DNA from: Actinomycetota bacterium
GTDB lineage: Bacteria; Actinomycetota; Actinomycetes; Streptosporangiales; Streptosporangiaceae
Length of the DNA stretch: 64,000 nt
NCBI GenBank assembly: GCA_027313705.1
Contig: DAHVDE010000027.1
Coordinates: 62,001-126,000 of the forward strand
Direction of reading: 5' to 3'
The position numbers and the translations under genes were made by a program. Numbering within the stretch: position 1 is the first letter of the stretch; each line of letters begins with the position of its first letter. Of this stretch, positions 45,499 to 55,177 are shown piece after piece. The notes under the pieces were generated by a model. The model saw only the letters and a list, made by a program, of their open reading frames with translations, was not told the origin of the DNA and did no database searches.

Positions 45499-48400
45499 AT
45501 CGGCCCTCCCGCGATCAGCCGCCGCGCCCTGGCCGCCAGGAGGCCGGCGCCCTTGGCCTGATATCTGTCTAGCGCGGCCGTGGCCGCCTCGGCAGCCGTC
45601 ACCCGGTGCCCGGCCGCCGCGGCAACGATTGCCAGGTCCAGGTAACTGTCGCCTTGCAAGCATAGGTCGTCGGTCTGATCGCTCAGTCTGGTGCATTCCT
45701 CGGCCAGTGGCATGGCTTCGCCCGCCCGGCCCATGGTGCAGGCGATCCGCGCCTTGAGAGCGGTCACGATAACGCTGGTGCGCAGGTCCATCGTCGCGGT
45801 GCTGGCGAGGCGGTCGGCGGCTTGGCGGGCGCCTGGCAGGTTGCCTTGCTCGAAGACTTCCCTGGCCGCGTAAGCCTCGTAGGCCATGGCGTCACCTGCC
45901 CGGCCCATCTGGATCAGCAGAGCCTGGCTGTGCCGGTAGCTCGTCTCCGCGCTGCGATGGTCACCCGCCAGCGAATCCACCAGGCCGCCGACTGCGGTGA
46001 TCACCGCTTCGGCTACGTCGACATGCAGGTCCGCCGTGTACTGGCTGGCTGCGCGCAGGGCCTCCTTCGCGGCGGTCAGATCACCAGATATAGCTTCTAG
46101 CCTCGCCCTGGTCAGCAGGACAGGCAGGAGCAGTATTCGATTGGCGCCGAACCGCTCGGACATCTCCGCGCACAGCTTGAGGCTCGCGCCGACCGGGGTA
46201 GGCGTCCACTGGGCGAGCTCGCAGATAGCTACGAGCAGCCGGTCGGTCTCGTAGCTATCTTCAAGCGACCTTGCGCGCTCGAGCGCCAGCTGGAACTCCT
46301 GCTCGGCCTTCGCGCTGGCCTCGGCGGCCTGATGCAGATAGGCGCGCAGTTGATGCAAGCGGCACCAGACACGGTCGGGCGTGATCACGCCAGAACCGCC
46401 AGCCACGCCGTCATCGAGCATTTCCATAATTTCTGAACTGCCCTGCAGCTCATCGGCTAGCTGTCTGGCGAGTGCCGCTGTCTCCTCGGTGCCGCCGAGT
46501 TTCAGCCTGCGGCCGATGATGCCGCACTGGATCTGGATGATGAGATGCTGGTCAGCGAAGCCAGTCAGCGCCTTGACCGCACCGATCGCCCGAGGTGCGT
46601 CGGACATCTCGACCCAGCAATCTGAGATGTAGAGCATGAGCGGAATCTGGCGCTCGTCGCGGGCCGCGAGCAACTGGCGCCCGCGCTCAAGCAGTGCCGC
46701 CGCGCTCGGCAGGTCCCTGCGGTTCAGCGCCGCGGTGCCTTCGGTGATCAAGATCTCCGCCGCCTGGGAAGCGAGTTCGGGCAGGTGGCTGTCGCCAGGA
46801 CGCAGTTCACTTTGCAGCTGGTGCGCGGCCTCCACGTGGTAGACAAGGTCGAGCCCGCCGCCATGTGCCGCTAGCTGGCCGGCCAGCAGCAGGTGCCAGC
46901 GCTCCCGCTTGGTTTTCGGGGAAAGCTGATAGGCCATGTCCCGCATGAGCACCTGGACAAAGCGATAGTCGCCTGCCTTTGCCCTGGTAATAATGCGGCG
47001 CTTGACCAGGCGGTCGAGCACGTCGGCAAGATTCGCGCGGCTCAGGCGTCCGGTGTCGTCACCGGCCGTGAAAAACGCGCTCAGGGCCTGCCACGAGAAG
47101 TCCCTGCCGATAGCCGAGGCAACCTCAAGCAGCCCTCTTTCGTCATCGGGCAATTGATCGAGCCTGGCGGTCAGCAAGGCGGTGATCGTCGGCGGCAGCT
47201 TCGCTTTCGCCGTGGCTTCCGCCTCTCTTGCCAATTCCGCCTGCCTGGCCAGCTCGGCGTGCCGCGCGGGCCCCGCGCCCCGTGCGGTTTCCGCGAACAC
47301 GTCAAGCATCAGCTCAGCGAACAGCGGATTGCCCTCGCATTCCGCGGCCACTCGCTCGCAGAGCGCCTCGGCTTGATGAGCGCTGACCTCCTCACGCAGC
47401 GCGATCTCGGCGACCAGCTGTACGCTCTCCGGCTGGCTGAGCGGACCGACTTCCAAGGTCACCACGCTCGGCTTACCACCCGCCCAAGATGGCCTGGCGT
47501 CGAGCAGTTCCATCCGCGACACGCAGATGATCAGCACGGGCACATCGGTGAGCCAGCTTACGAGGTCGTCGATCATGTCAAGCAGGGTGGACTCGGCCCA
47601 GTGCAGGTCCTCCCAGATCATGATCACGGGCTTTTTCTTGCCGAGATGCGCGAGCAGGTACCTGACCGACCAGGAGATCTCCTCGATGCCTGCCGACTCG
47701 GCCTCGATCGGTGCACCGGCTGACATGATGCTGGCCAGGCTCTTGGCCGCCCGCGCCTCGTCTCCTCCGGCAGCCGCCATGCTCATGGCCAGTTTCGCCC
47801 AGCCGCTCGTTTCGAGCATTTCCGCCAGCGGACGATAGGTGATGCCCTGGCCATAAGCGGAGCACCTGCCAGTCAGCACGGTGACTTCGGCCTGGCCGAA
47901 GCTCGCCGCGAAGTCACGCACCAGCCTTGACTTGCCGATTCCTGGCACGCCAAGCAAGGTGACCAGGCAAAGCTGATTGCGCTTGGTGACGCGCTTGAAG
48001 GCCGAATTCAGCTCGGTGAGTTCGTCTTCCCTGCCGATCAGCGGCGCGGAAGCCTGGGCGCCGGCCGGATCGGTTACCGGCTCAGGGCCGGTAACCCGCC
48101 AGGCGGGGACGGGCTGGGCTTTGCCCTTGAGCCGCAAGGGCGGCACCGGCTCGATGCCGGCCGAGGTCCTGATCATGCTAGCGGTGGCCGCGTCCACCAG
48201 GACCTGGCCGGGCTCGGCCGAGGTTTGCAACCGGGCAGCGGTGTTCACCGGATCGCCGATCACGCGGAAAGCGCCGCCGGGGTTCGTGATCGCGATGACC
48301 TCGCCTGAGCAGACGCCGCACCGGACTTCAAGCGTCACCTTGTGGCTGGTGATCAGGCCCGCACTGAGTTCCTTGACCTGCTCGACGGCTTCCATGGCGG

Positions 48401-48725
48401 CCCTGACCGCGCGAAGGGCGTCGTCTTCATGACTCACTGTGGCGCCGAATACGGCCATGACGGCGTCGCCGATGAACTTCTCTACGGCACCGCCATGGGC
48501 GGCGATGGCCGTGGCGGCAACCGAGAAGTAGCGGTCCATTATCTGGCTGAGCGGCTCTGGGTCAAGCGACTCGGCGAGCGTCGTAGAGCCGACCAGGTCC
48601 ATGAACAAGATCGCGACATTCTTCCTGGCCTCACGCGCGGTGCCTGGCGCACTTACCGGCGTCCCGCACATGGGACAGAACCGTATGTCGCCGACAACCG
48701 GAGAGTGACATGCCGGGCATGTCAT
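45495..48725 (-). CDS. Class III nucleotide cyclase with AAA/STAND ATPase and TPR-like C-terminus
   Basis: A protein of about 1076 residues. It starts with a zinc ribbon (MTCPACHSPVVGDIRFCPMC), then a class III cyclase with both metal aspartates (ILFMDLVGSTTLAESLDPE and EKFIGDAVMAVFGATV) and the transition-state Asn/Arg in GDPVNTAARLQ. An ATPase domain follows: LLGVPGIGKSRLVRD (Walker A) and MIWEDLHWAES (Walker B-like). The last 500 residues are helical and TPR-like. It is cytosolic. Starts: the ATG used here, or a GTG six codons upstream with GGGAGG at longer spacing. First gene of the peptide system. Such proteins turn ligand or partner sensing into cAMP/cGMP, and may act as a signalling hub. 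Confidence 0.88.
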   Translation of the reverse strand: MTCPACHSPVVGDIRFCPMCGTPVSAPGTAREARKNVAILFMDLVGSTTLAESLDPEPLSQIMDRYFSVAATAIAAHGGAVEKFIGDAVMAVFGATVSHEDDALRAVRAAMEAVEQVKELSAGLITSHKVTLEVRCGVCSGEVIAITNPGGAFRVIGDPVNTAARLQTSAEPGQVLVDAATASMIRTSAGIEPVPPLRLKGKAQPVPAWRVTGPEPVTDPAGAQASAPLIGREDELTELNSAFKRVTKRNQLCLVTLLGVPGIGKSRLVRDFAASFGQAEVTVLTGRCSAYGQGITYRPLAEMLETSGWAKLAMSMAAAGGDEARAAKSLASIMSAGAPIEAESAGIEEISWSVRYLLAHLGKKKPVIMIWEDLHWAESTLLDMIDDLVSWLTDVPVLIICVSRMELLDARPSWAGGKPSVVTLEVGPLSQPESVQLVAEIALREEVSAHQAEALCERVAAECEGNPLFAELMLDVFAETARGAGPARHAELARQAELAREAEATAKAKLPPTITALLTARLDQLPDDERGLLEVASAIGRDFSWQALSAFFTAGDDTGRLSRANLADVLDRLVKRRIITRAKAGDYRFVQVLMRDMAYQLSPKTKRERWHLLLAGQLAAHGGGLDLVYHVEAAHQLQSELRPGDSHLPELASQAAEILITEGTAALNRRDLPSAAALLERGRQLLAARDERQIPLMLYISDCWVEMSDAPRAIGAVKALTGFADQHLIIQIQCGIIGRRLKLGGTEETAALARQLADELQGSSEIMEMLDDGVAGGSGVITPDRVWCRLHQLRAYLHQAAEASAKAEQEFQLALERARSLEDSYETDRLLVAICELAQWTPTPVGASLKLCAEMSERFGANRILLLPVLLTRARLEAISGDLTAAKEALRAASQYTADLHVDVAEAVITAVGGLVDSLAGDHRSAETSYRHSQALLIQMGRAGDAMAYEAYAAREVFEQGNLPGARQAADRLASTATMDLRTSVIVTALKARIACTMGRAGEAMPLAEECTRLSDQTDDLCLQGDSYLDLAIVAAAAGHRVTAAEAATAALDRYQAKGAGLLAARARRLIAGGPM

Positions 48726-48850
48726 CGGCAGGAATCCCACAGCACGCGTAAGCCTCCCGAGGCGGCCGGAACCCGTTCCGGCGCAGCATCGCGGCATACC
48801 GCAAGCGCGCGCAGCGGCCATACCTTGCGGACAGTGTCACGCCACCTGAC

Positions 48851-50095
48851 TTGCTAGTCTATGCGACTTTCGGGCCAGGCGCAGGGGTTATATGCCCGCA
48901 TGCGCAACTCGCTTGCCTGGTCGGGGCAGGCCTGATTGGCTTGCCCGCTGTGACCGAGATTCTGACGGCCGCCTCGGCCGTTCTTGGAGTGCCGCTCACC
49001 GACGCGGTGCCGCTGGCGGGCAGTGACCGGTCAAGCGTGGTGCGCTGCCGCGTCCCGGCGGGCACTTGCCCTGCTAACAGCGTAGTCGTCAAGTCATATC
49101 CGGCTGGCGAGGAGGGGGCAGCGGGTTTCGCGGCCGAAGCGGCTGGCCTGAGTTTCACCGCGGGAAGCGGGACAGGGCCGGAACTGCTCGCGGCCGATCC
49201 GGCGGCTCGGCTGATCGTAATGAGCGATCTCGGTGATGCCCCCAGTCTGGCCACCTTGCTGCTCGGCTCCTCGGCGGCGGAAGCCAGGGCCGGCCTGCTC
49301 GACTGGTCGGTGGCCTGCGGACGGCTTGCGGCGGGAACGGCGGCTCGCGCGGGGGAGTTCGCTGCCCTGCTGGCCGGCTTTCAGGACGGCCTGCGCCATA
49401 TCGACTCGCGAGTGTCGCCGCCGGAACGGCACTGGATGCTGCGACGGATCTGGCTGGTACCCAGGCTGCTCGGTGACCTGGCCATTGACATCCCTGCCGG
49501 ACTCCAGAGCGACCTGGCGGCCGTCGCCACGCTGCTCGGCGCAGCAGGGCGGCACGTGACAGCGGGGGAGTGCCAGGTCTTCTCCCCTGGCGACATTTGC
49601 CCGGACAACAACCTCGTCACCACGCAGGGCATCAGGTTCATCGACTTCGAAAGCGCCGAGTTCCATTCCGTGTTCCTCGACGCAGCCTACCTGCGGATGC
49701 CGTTCAGTTCTTGCTGGTGCGTGTTCCGGCTCCCTGCCGACCTGGCCAGGCAGGCCGAGCATGCCTACCGGGGGCTGGTGCGCGAGGTCTATCAGGAACT
49801 GGCCGACGATCATGCCTGGCAGCGGGGAATGCGCCTCGCGATGACCGCCTGGACCTTGCACGCGACGACGCACCTGCTTGACAGCTCTATCATCGCCGAC
49901 GGCTCCATGCACAGCAGGGAGAGCCGGGCGCCGATGGCCAGGCAGTTGCTGAGGTACCGCTGGCTGTCGCTGCTTGCGGAACTCGAGCCGTCAGGGGACC
50001 TGCCAGCGATCTCGGCGCTGATGAGGCAACTGCTCACCAGCACCGAGTCGTGGCAGGCAGCGGAGCTGCCTTATTATCCGGCGTTCAGGTCATGA
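48851..50095 (+). CDS. Kinase-like phosphotransferase with altered catalytic motif
   Basis: A protein of up to 414 residues with the APH/choline-kinase fold. The catalytic loop reads SPGDICPDNNLVT where the family has HGDxxxxN: the histidine is a proline but the aspartate and the asparagine five residues on remain. The metal strand is IRFIDFESAEFHS. The N-lobe has SVVVKSYPAGEEGAAGFAAE with a lysine in the right place. A GTG 33 codons in may be the true start, since the first residues look unrelated. Divergent from the cyclase gene by about 125 bases. Kinase activity is uncertain. Confidence 0.65.
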   Translation: MLVYATFGPGAGVICPHAQLACLVGAGLIGLPAVTEILTAASAVLGVPLTDAVPLAGSDRSSVVRCRVPAGTCPANSVVVKSYPAGEEGAAGFAAEAAGLSFTAGSGTGPELLAADPAARLIVMSDLGDAPSLATLLLGSSAAEARAGLLDWSVACGRLAAGTAARAGEFAALLAGFQDGLRHIDSRVSPPERHWMLRRIWLVPRLLGDLAIDIPAGLQSDLAAVATLLGAAGRHVTAGECQVFSPGDICPDNNLVTTQGIRFIDFESAEFHSVFLDAAYLRMPFSSCWCVFRLPADLARQAEHAYRGLVREVYQELADDHAWQRGMRLAMTAWTLHATTHLLDSSIIADGSMHSRESRAPMARQLLRYRWLSLLAELEPSGDLPAISALMRQLLTSTESWQAAELPYYPAFRS

Positions 50096-50316
50096 CTCAG
50101 AAGGCACCTATGCCCGAACCAGACCTCGTTACCGACCCGGAAGGCTGACGGTATCTGGGCGCTGGCTGAGCTGACCGTGAAGTGCTGCGCGGGCACGGTC
50201 CGGTTGGCCAGGGTGCGGCCGAGAGGCATGCGGTTCATGCCGGGTTTTCATTGACTACAGACGCGCTGCGGATGCCCGCCGTTGCAGCCTTTTCCGGCTT
50301 AAAGTCTCGCGAGCGG

Positions 50317-52689
50317 CTATTGCCGCGACATCGACTCCCTGGCCTGCGCGGTCAGCGCGTCGTCCCGGCCCGGCGTGCGGATCTGCACATCGACCCGCTC
50401 AAGCTGGCCAGTGAACGCGAACGGGCTCGCGTACCTGGTGCTGACCGGGGAGCCGTGGTCGAAACCCACGCTAGGCCCGATGCTCGAGATGATGAGCATG
50501 ACGAAGGGAAAGCCGACCTGCCCGCATTCGGCCCCGTTGATGACCAGCGTGGCTTCGCCGCCTGCGGCGGTGCGCCTGAACCTGACTCCGACCACGGACC
50601 TTCCGGCGGGGACGGCCAGCTCTGACTCGGCGAGGTAGTGGTCGCCGAAGCAGTTGTAGTCGAATATCAGCCGGTCGTCCTGAATAAAGAGGCTCAGGCC
50701 GGAATTTTGATTACCTGTCGCGTAGAGAACGCCTTCCGCTCGGGCCGGCCGGTCGATGGTGGCATCGAGGTCCCATGGGCGGCCGTTGATCCTTGGCCCG
50801 GCCTGTACCGGGATCGGTGACATAGGCGGCCGGTAGACATAGTGCCGGTCCGCTGGATGGGGCGAGTGGTAGGTGCCCGACCTGGTCAAGGCTCCGGCGC
50901 CGGCCAGCCCGGCGAGCCCGCGGCTGACCTGAGTGGCGAGGGCCAGGTCAGCACCGCCGAACAGCTCGATGCTCCGGTCATCGAGCGGCAGGACGCCGTG
51001 CTCCCTTGCCTCGCTCCACCAGAGTTCCACCAGCGCCGCGAGCCGGCCAGGCTCAACCTCGGCCAGGTTCACGCATTCGGACCTGTCGGTCTCGACGTGG
51101 TAAAGCTCCCAGGCGTCGTCCTCGTAGGCCGCGCCAGGCACGTGCCTGGTGACAGCCTTCCAGCCGTCGGCATAGATGCCGCGATGGCCCATCATCTCGA
51201 AATACTGGACAAGCTTGCGAGTCGGTGCCTGACCGCCATCGGGTGCGGTGCCGCCCGGCAGCGTGTAGGTCATGGCCGTGCCGGTTACCGGTAGCTGCTC
51301 GTAGCCGCGGTAAACCGGGGGAGTGGTCACCCCGAGCAGGTCATAAATGGTCGGAGCCAGGTCGTTGACGTGGTGGAACTGATCACGCAGTCCGCCGCGA
51401 TCGCCGGCCGGAATGCGAGCGGGCCAGTGCACTATGAGCGGCACGTGCACGCCGCCTTCGTGAGTGTTCTGCTTGTACCACTTGAACGGCGTATTGCCGG
51501 CCTGCGCCCAGCCCCACGGGTAGTTGGCGTGGCTGTTAGGCCCGCCGATGTCGTCCAGCCTGGCCATCGCCGCCTCAGGCGATTCGGTGAGGAAGTTGAA
51601 GTACTTCCACTCGTGCAGGACGCCGAGCTGGCCGCCTTCCTGACTGGCGCCATTGTCAGAAAGCAGGAAGATCAGCGTGTTGTCCAGCTCGCCTAGCCGG
51701 GTGATAGCCTCGACCAGGCGTCCGATCTGAGCGTCGGTGTGGTCGAGGAATGCGGCGAAGGCTTCCTGCAGCCTTGAGGCAAGCCGCCGGTGGGTTTCCG
51801 GCATTCCTGTCCATTCCTGCACCCCTGGGTTCCTTGGCGGGAGCTGCGTCTGCGGCGGGACCAGGCCCATTTCCCGCTGCCTGGCAAACCAGGCGTCTCT
51901 GGCCACGTCCCACCCTTCGTCGAAGACGCCGCGGTACTTCGCGAGGTATTCAGGCGGTGCCTGGTGCGGCGCGTGCGTCGCACCGGTCGCCAGGTACAAG
52001 AAGAACGGCCGGTCCGGGCGAATCGACTTCGAGTCGTGCATGAACCCGATGGCGTGGTCAACGAGATCTTCCGTGAGGTGATAGCCGGGCGTATCCGGCG
52101 GGTCGATCCGGTGATTGTCATAGGTCAGTTCCGGATGGAACTGGTCGGTCTCGCCGTCAAGGAAACCGTAGAACCGGTCGAAACCGCGTTGTGTCGGCCA
52201 CTGCTCGTAAGGACCTGCGGCCGACGCGTCCTCCATTTGCACCAGGTGCCATTTTCCGACCGCGAAGGTCGCGTAACCCTCGTCCCTCAGAAGCTCGGCG
52301 ATCGTGGCGGCATGGTTGGAGATGTGGCCGCGCATGTTCGGGTAGCCGGTGTTGAAGTTGGCCAGCGACCGCATGCCTACCGAGTGGTGGTTGCGTCCGG
52401 TGAGCAGGGCAGCGCGGGTCGGCGAGCATAGCGCGGTGACGTGAAAGTTGGTGTAGCGCAGGCCATCGGCCGCCAGCCTGTCGATGTTTGGCGTGCTGAT
52501 CGTCGACCCGTAGCAGCCGAGATGCGCGAAGCCTGTGTCGTCAAGCAGGATGACCACGACGTTGGGCGCGTCCGCACCAGGATGCGGGCGGATTGGCCAG
52601 GAAGGCACGGACTCGGCGATGGTCGGGCCTATTACCCCGTCAAAGCTGTTTACCCTGTCAAAGCTGTCCATCCTGTCGGAAGTCGTCAC
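50317..52689 (-). CDS. Type I arylsulfatase
   Basis: Hydrolyses sulfate esters. The 790-residue protein carries the formylglycine signature CSPTRAALLTGRN, in which the cysteine is oxidised to the catalytic residue, the metal-binding ILLDDTGFAHLG and the substrate loop FAVGKWHL. The C-terminal 200 residues form a beta-rich domain. No signal peptide is obvious, so it is likely cytosolic and needs a formylglycine-generating enzyme encoded elsewhere. The N-terminal tail repeats DSFDRVNSFDGV. The gene stands alone, divergent from a nitronate monooxygenase remnant. Confidence 0.93.
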   Translation of the reverse strand: MTTSDRMDSFDRVNSFDGVIGPTIAESVPSWPIRPHPGADAPNVVVILLDDTGFAHLGCYGSTISTPNIDRLAADGLRYTNFHVTALCSPTRAALLTGRNHHSVGMRSLANFNTGYPNMRGHISNHAATIAELLRDEGYATFAVGKWHLVQMEDASAAGPYEQWPTQRGFDRFYGFLDGETDQFHPELTYDNHRIDPPDTPGYHLTEDLVDHAIGFMHDSKSIRPDRPFFLYLATGATHAPHQAPPEYLAKYRGVFDEGWDVARDAWFARQREMGLVPPQTQLPPRNPGVQEWTGMPETHRRLASRLQEAFAAFLDHTDAQIGRLVEAITRLGELDNTLIFLLSDNGASQEGGQLGVLHEWKYFNFLTESPEAAMARLDDIGGPNSHANYPWGWAQAGNTPFKWYKQNTHEGGVHVPLIVHWPARIPAGDRGGLRDQFHHVNDLAPTIYDLLGVTTPPVYRGYEQLPVTGTAMTYTLPGGTAPDGGQAPTRKLVQYFEMMGHRGIYADGWKAVTRHVPGAAYEDDAWELYHVETDRSECVNLAEVEPGRLAALVELWWSEAREHGVLPLDDRSIELFGGADLALATQVSRGLAGLAGAGALTRSGTYHSPHPADRHYVYRPPMSPIPVQAGPRINGRPWDLDATIDRPARAEGVLYATGNQNSGLSLFIQDDRLIFDYNCFGDHYLAESELAVPAGRSVVGVRFRRTAAGGEATLVINGAECGQVGFPFVMLIISSIGPSVGFDHGSPVSTRYASPFAFTGQLERVDVQIRTPGRDDALTAQARESMSRQ

Positions 52690-52807
52690 CGTTGCAGCCC
52701 GCCCTTCAGCCCGCTGGTAGAGGCGAGATTAGCACCGTTAACATTGAATCGGGCGTTTCTCCCGGTAGGCGGCCAGCAACTCGGCGCGCACCGGCACGGA
52801 CAGTGGC

Positions 52808-53146
52808 TTGACCGAGCCGATCAGGCGTCAGGTGATCGTGGCCCCGATGGCGGGTGGCGTGTCTACGCCTGCGCTGGTGGCCGCGGCAGGAGCGGCCGGC
52901 GCCCTGGGTTTCCTGCCCGCCGGGTACAAGTCGGCGGCCGGATTGCGAGCAGAGATCGGCGCGGTCATGGCCAGGACGAAGGCGCTGGCGCCGAAGCCGG
53001 ATCGCATCGAGGCACGGCACCGCCCCTTGCGGGCGGCGGTGGCGAAGGCCGGGGACGTGCAGCGGATGAGCTTGTGGGCCGGCACCGGGTACCGGCTCGC
53101 CGCCGACCGGGATGCGGCCGTGGTGATTGATTCACTCTGCGCCTAG
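52808..53146 (+). pseudogene. Nitronate monooxygenase remnant with its middle deleted
   Basis: Nitronate monooxygenases are about 350-residue flavin TIM-barrels. This 112-residue frame begins with their N-terminus ([20 protein letters not shown], then [14 protein letters not shown]) and then, in frame, shows their extreme C-terminus ([20 protein letters not shown]). Roughly 240 central residues, with the FMN phosphate site and catalytic histidine, are missing. No good ribosome site is present; a TTG is the only near start. An in-frame deletion is the simplest reading. Confidence 0.72.
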
Positions 53147-53210
53147 ACGGGCCAGATCGGCACCATACTTAGGCGGTAATGGATCTCGGCAACAGGAAAG
53201 GTATCGGCTC

Positions 53211-54449
53211 ATGGCGCAGGATGAGACTTTCGTAATTGTCGGCGCGAGCCTCGCCGGGGCTAATGCGGCGCAGGCGCTGCGGGACGAGGGCTTTGGCGGG
53301 CGGGTGATCCTGATCGGCGACGAGACCGAACTGCCTTATGAGCGGCCACCGCTTTCCAAGGACTACCTGATGGGCAAGTCCGGCCAGGAAAAGCTCTTGG
53401 CGCTGCCACGGGACTGGTACGCCGAGCACGACGTGGAGTTGCGGCTTGGCGAAACCGCGACTGGCATCGACCGCGGTGCCCAGGAGGTCATCTTGGCCGG
53501 CGGGTCTTCCGTGCCTTACCGCAAGCTGCTGCTGGCCACCGGGTCGTCCCCGCGCCGGCTTGCGGTGCCTGGCGGCGACGCCGAAGGGGTGCACTACCTG
53601 CGCCGGATTGCTGACAGCGACCAGATCAAGGCGGCTATTGCCGAGTCATCGCGGATCGCGGTCATCGGCGGTGGCTGGATCGGCCTCGAGGTAGCGGCGG
53701 CGGCCAGGACGGCCGGCGTGGAGGTGACCGTTGTGGAAATGGCCGAACTTCCGTTGCTCGGCGTGCTCGGGCGTCAGGTCGCGCAGGTCTTCGCCGGGCT
53801 GCACGCCGATAATGGCACCGAACTGGTGCTCGGCTCGCAGGTCAGTGAGATCACGGTAAGCGAGGGGCGAGCCGCCGGGGTGCGGCTAGCCGACGGTAGT
53901 CACCTCCTGGCCGATGCCGTCGTGGTCGGGGTCGGCATCACCCCGAATACCGGACTGGGGGCCGAGGCTGGCCTGACGGTCGAGAACGGCATCGTCGTCG
54001 ACGCCAGGCTCCAGACCTCGGATCCGGCGATCTTCGCCGCCGGCGACGTGGCGAACGCGTTCCATCCGTTCTACGGCAGGCACCTGCGGGTCGAGCACTG
54101 GTCCAACGCCAGGCACCAGCCGCGCGCGGCGGCAAGGGCGATGCTCGGGCAGGACGTGAGCTATGACCGGCTGCCTTACTTCTTCACCGACCAGTACGAC
54201 CTGGGGATGGAGTACACCGGGTACGCGACTCCCGGCGGATACGAGCAGGTCGTGTTCCGCGGCGACGTGCCTGGCCGGGAGTTCATTGCGTTCTGGCTGG
54301 CGCCAGGTAACCGGCTGCTTGCGGCCATGAACGTCAATATCTGGGACGTCAACGAGACGCTGGGCGCGATCGTGCGGTCCGGCGTTCCCGTGGACCCGGC
54401 GGCGCTGGCGGATCAGGGCGTGCCGCTAGAATCGCTGGCCGCTTCCTGA
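53211..54449 (+). CDS. FAD-dependent ferredoxin reductase (rhodocoxin-reductase type)
   Basis: Passes electrons from NAD(P)H to a ferredoxin, often for a P450. The 412-residue protein has an FAD-binding GASLAGANAAQALRDEGF, the NAD site VIGGGWIGLEVAAAAR, the second FAD motif PAIFAAGDVAN and the C-terminal block APGNRLLAAMNVNIWD, typical of this class. The ATG has AGGAAAGG upstream. No ferredoxin or P450 gene is in the window, so the partner is encoded elsewhere. The 3' end overlaps the convergent next gene by 24 bases. Confidence 0.9.
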   Translation: MAQDETFVIVGASLAGANAAQALRDEGFGGRVILIGDETELPYERPPLSKDYLMGKSGQEKLLALPRDWYAEHDVELRLGETATGIDRGAQEVILAGGSSVPYRKLLLATGSSPRRLAVPGGDAEGVHYLRRIADSDQIKAAIAESSRIAVIGGGWIGLEVAAAARTAGVEVTVVEMAELPLLGVLGRQVAQVFAGLHADNGTELVLGSQVSEITVSEGRAAGVRLADGSHLLADAVVVGVGITPNTGLGAEAGLTVENGIVVDARLQTSDPAIFAAGDVANAFHPFYGRHLRVEHWSNARHQPRAAARAMLGQDVSYDRLPYFFTDQYDLGMEYTGYATPGGYEQVVFRGDVPGREFIAFWLAPGNRLLAAMNVNIWDVNETLGAIVRSGVPVDPAALADQGVPLESLAAS

Positions 54450-54851
54450 TTCCTGGCTGGTGGCGCCGACACCAGTCGGCTCCATGGCTGTCGGCTGCAC
54501 GCGGTCTGGCCAAGCAGGCTTGCTCTCCTGAACGCCCGCCGTCGGCACCGGCACCGGTGTCGGCACCTGTACCGGTGACTGCGCAGGCACCGCCTCGCCG
54601 CGGTGCCTGCGCAGCGCGGCTTGACCCTCCGACTCGCTCGCATAAGGGCCGCGAATTCGCTGCAAGAATGGACTGATCGTGACATAGTCCAGGTTAATGT
54701 CGTCGCCGCAAGCGGGACAGATGATCTCCCATTGGCCGGTCCAGCCGCCTTGGGTAATCCCGTTGACAATCCGAACCGGCCGCCGCCGCAGGCACGCACT
54801 CCTGCCGCCATGGCCGGGCTCACCAGGCCTGATCCTCGTCATGCCCGTCAT
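54426..54851 (-). CDS. Small zinc-ribbon-like hypothetical protein
   Basis: A protein of about 141 residues with QWEIICPACGDDINLDYVT, a single Cys pair like half a zinc ribbon, followed by ISPFLQRIRGPYASESEGQ and a long Pro/Val-rich disordered tail (VPTPVPVPTAG). The start is uncertain: two ATG codons three residues apart precede the conserved part. An upstream frame is basic and low in confidence. No function is known; it may bind RNA or a partner protein. Confidence 0.5.
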   Translation of the reverse strand: MTGMTRIRPGEPGHGGRSACLRRRPVRIVNGITQGGWTGQWEIICPACGDDINLDYVTISPFLQRIRGPYASESEGQAALRRHRGEAVPAQSPVQVPTPVPVPTAGVQESKPAWPDRVQPTAMEPTGVGATSQESGSGQRF

Positions 54852-55177
54852 TGTGCGGCACGATCCGATGAACAACACGGATAGTTGCCAAAAAATTACA
54901 GCCCGCGTTCGAGATCCGCCGAATCGTCCATCCCGCTCGGCGCGCGGATGGCACCGCTGTCGGGTCGCAGGCACACGGTCACGCCGACTGGGCGCCATAA
55001 CCCGACATTCTGCCGCTGCGGGTCGTGCCGGACTGGCACTCGGCGGCGGCCCCTACTTCGAGGCTCGAGGAGCGGGAGCGCCGGAAGACCTCTCACGCCA
55101 GACTGGGCCATTCCTCACAACCGACTGCTTGAACGGATCGGCGGCAACTAGACCGGCCATGAAATATGCTTGCACGG
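54852..55177. other. Non-coding stretch between two minus-strand genes
   Basis: About 325 bases with no credible gene. Near the left end, read on the minus strand, an A/T-rich run is followed by TTGGCA, a possible -35 box for the zinc-ribbon gene. Nothing else stands out. Confidence 0.4.
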
